NCBI GenBank assembly: GCA_934700345.1
Contig: CAKUXP010000029.1
Location: 1 to 31,224, forward strand
DNA: 31,224 bases
Origin: an uncultured Fibrobacter sp.
GTDB taxonomy: Bacteria > Fibrobacterota > Fibrobacteria > Fibrobacterales > Fibrobacteraceae
Direction of reading: 5' to 3'
Below are positions 30,926 to 31,224 of this stretch, one piece after another. The position numbers and the translations under genes are program-made. How positions within the stretch are numbered: position 1 is the first letter of the stretch; each line of letters begins with the position of its first letter. Below the pieces are notes generated by a model that ran no database searches, was not told the origin of the DNA, and saw only the letters and a program-made list of their open reading frames with translations.

Positions 30926-31224
30926 ATGTACACAAAGTATCTGGAAAGTTCGTTAAAGGAAGAAGACGCCGTCTATGTGGAAGATGTTCCTGCCGGGGAA
31001 GGCTGGCTGCATCTGATAAAGAAAGGCCAGACATTCCGGATTCTGGATCTGGAAGGAAATCAGGCCGTGGATACGCTTTTCATCAGTGCGAAGGATCCTT
31101 CGGAGCGATACAGTGTCCAGCAGACGGTGCAACGTCAGGCGAACTGCCTTGTCGGAGTAGGGACAAGGCTCTATTCAAACGATGACAATCCGATGCTTAC
31201 CGTTGTCGCGGATACGTGCGGCGA
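30926..31224 (+). CDS. Second DUF1989 carboxyguanidine deiminase subunit (UAAP1-type), partial
   Basis: The gene starts at ATG 30926 with CGGAGG at 30914-30919, 13 bp after the previous stop, and runs off the window end after 99 codons. Visible are VYVEDVPAGEGWLHLIKKGQ, FRILDLEGNQAVDTLFISA, DPSERYSVQQTVQRQ, TRLYSNDDNPMLTVVADTCG. These align by eye with the preceding protein (DLEG/DVEG, the D.S.RY/FTERF step, the T.VADTCG/VVKDTVG block), so the two are paralogues, as in all CgdA/CgdB pairs. The guanidine or urea carboxylase gene is expected just downstream, outside the window. Confidence 0.85.
   Translation, partial: MYTKYLESSLKEEDAVYVEDVPAGEGWLHLIKKGQTFRILDLEGNQAVDTLFISAKDPSERYSVQQTVQRQANCLVGVGTRLYSNDDNPMLTVVADTCG

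Overview
The window most likely comes from a Fibrobacter-like bacterium (Fibrobacterota). The strongest marker is a large lipoprotein with many short Cys/Trp repeats that ends in a FISUMP domain (the 'Fibrobacter succinogenes major paralogous domain'). An Rpn-type PD-(D/E)XK protein with a Gly-Lys-rich tail and AGCAATT-type intergenic repeats fit the same group. Most genes lie on the minus strand and look like moderate-GC chromosomal genes. The left 1.8 kb is clearly more AT-rich.

Layout. (1) 1-1741 is a scarred mobile/defence region. An IS256-type transposase tail lies against an IS30-type transposase tail. The IS30 end cuts off the C-terminal half of a DpnII/MboI-type endonuclease gene, and its adenine methyltransferase partner stays intact. 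(2) 1742-2960 has no intact protein gene. It holds a roughly 0.5-kb stretch of many hairpins ending in a terminator (a candidate large structured RNA), a decayed antitoxin/PIN-toxin relic, tRNA-Arg(UCU) and a second small hairpin transcript candidate. (3) 3043-11365 carries an EF-G of the spd/mitochondrial type, then a DEAD-box helicase/map/hypothetical operon, then a Wzi-like outer-membrane protein/TrhP/hypothetical operon. (4) 11451-14561 is the FISUMP lipoprotein. (5) 14727-22639 is one long minus-strand gene run: glycosyltransferase, mutY, succinate CoA-transferase, then the four subunits of a Na+-pumping methylmalonyl-CoA decarboxylase. This gives the last steps of a succinate-to-propionate route. 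(6) 22640-24117 is degenerate: an imperfect 100-bp inverted repeat, an internally deleted Rpn-family gene and a small gene with an apparent Trp-to-stop change.

(7) 24162-31224 is the most interesting part: a nitrogen-scavenging locus for guanidine (or urea). It has allophanate hydrolase (minus strand), a ROK-family repressor-like protein (minus strand) and, divergently, a periplasmic binding protein, permease and ATPase of an ABC importer. Two DUF1989 'urea carboxylase-associated' proteins follow, which correspond to carboxyguanidine deiminase subunits. The second is cut by the window end, and the guanidine/urea carboxylase probably lies just beyond. I see no guanidine riboswitch. Instead, two matching 27-bp palindromes (half-site ACTTTnTAAAA) lie upstream of allophanate hydrolase and in the ROK/transporter divergent promoter. 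They define a candidate ROK-controlled guanidine/urea regulon, which I regard as the best candidate for something undescribed here.
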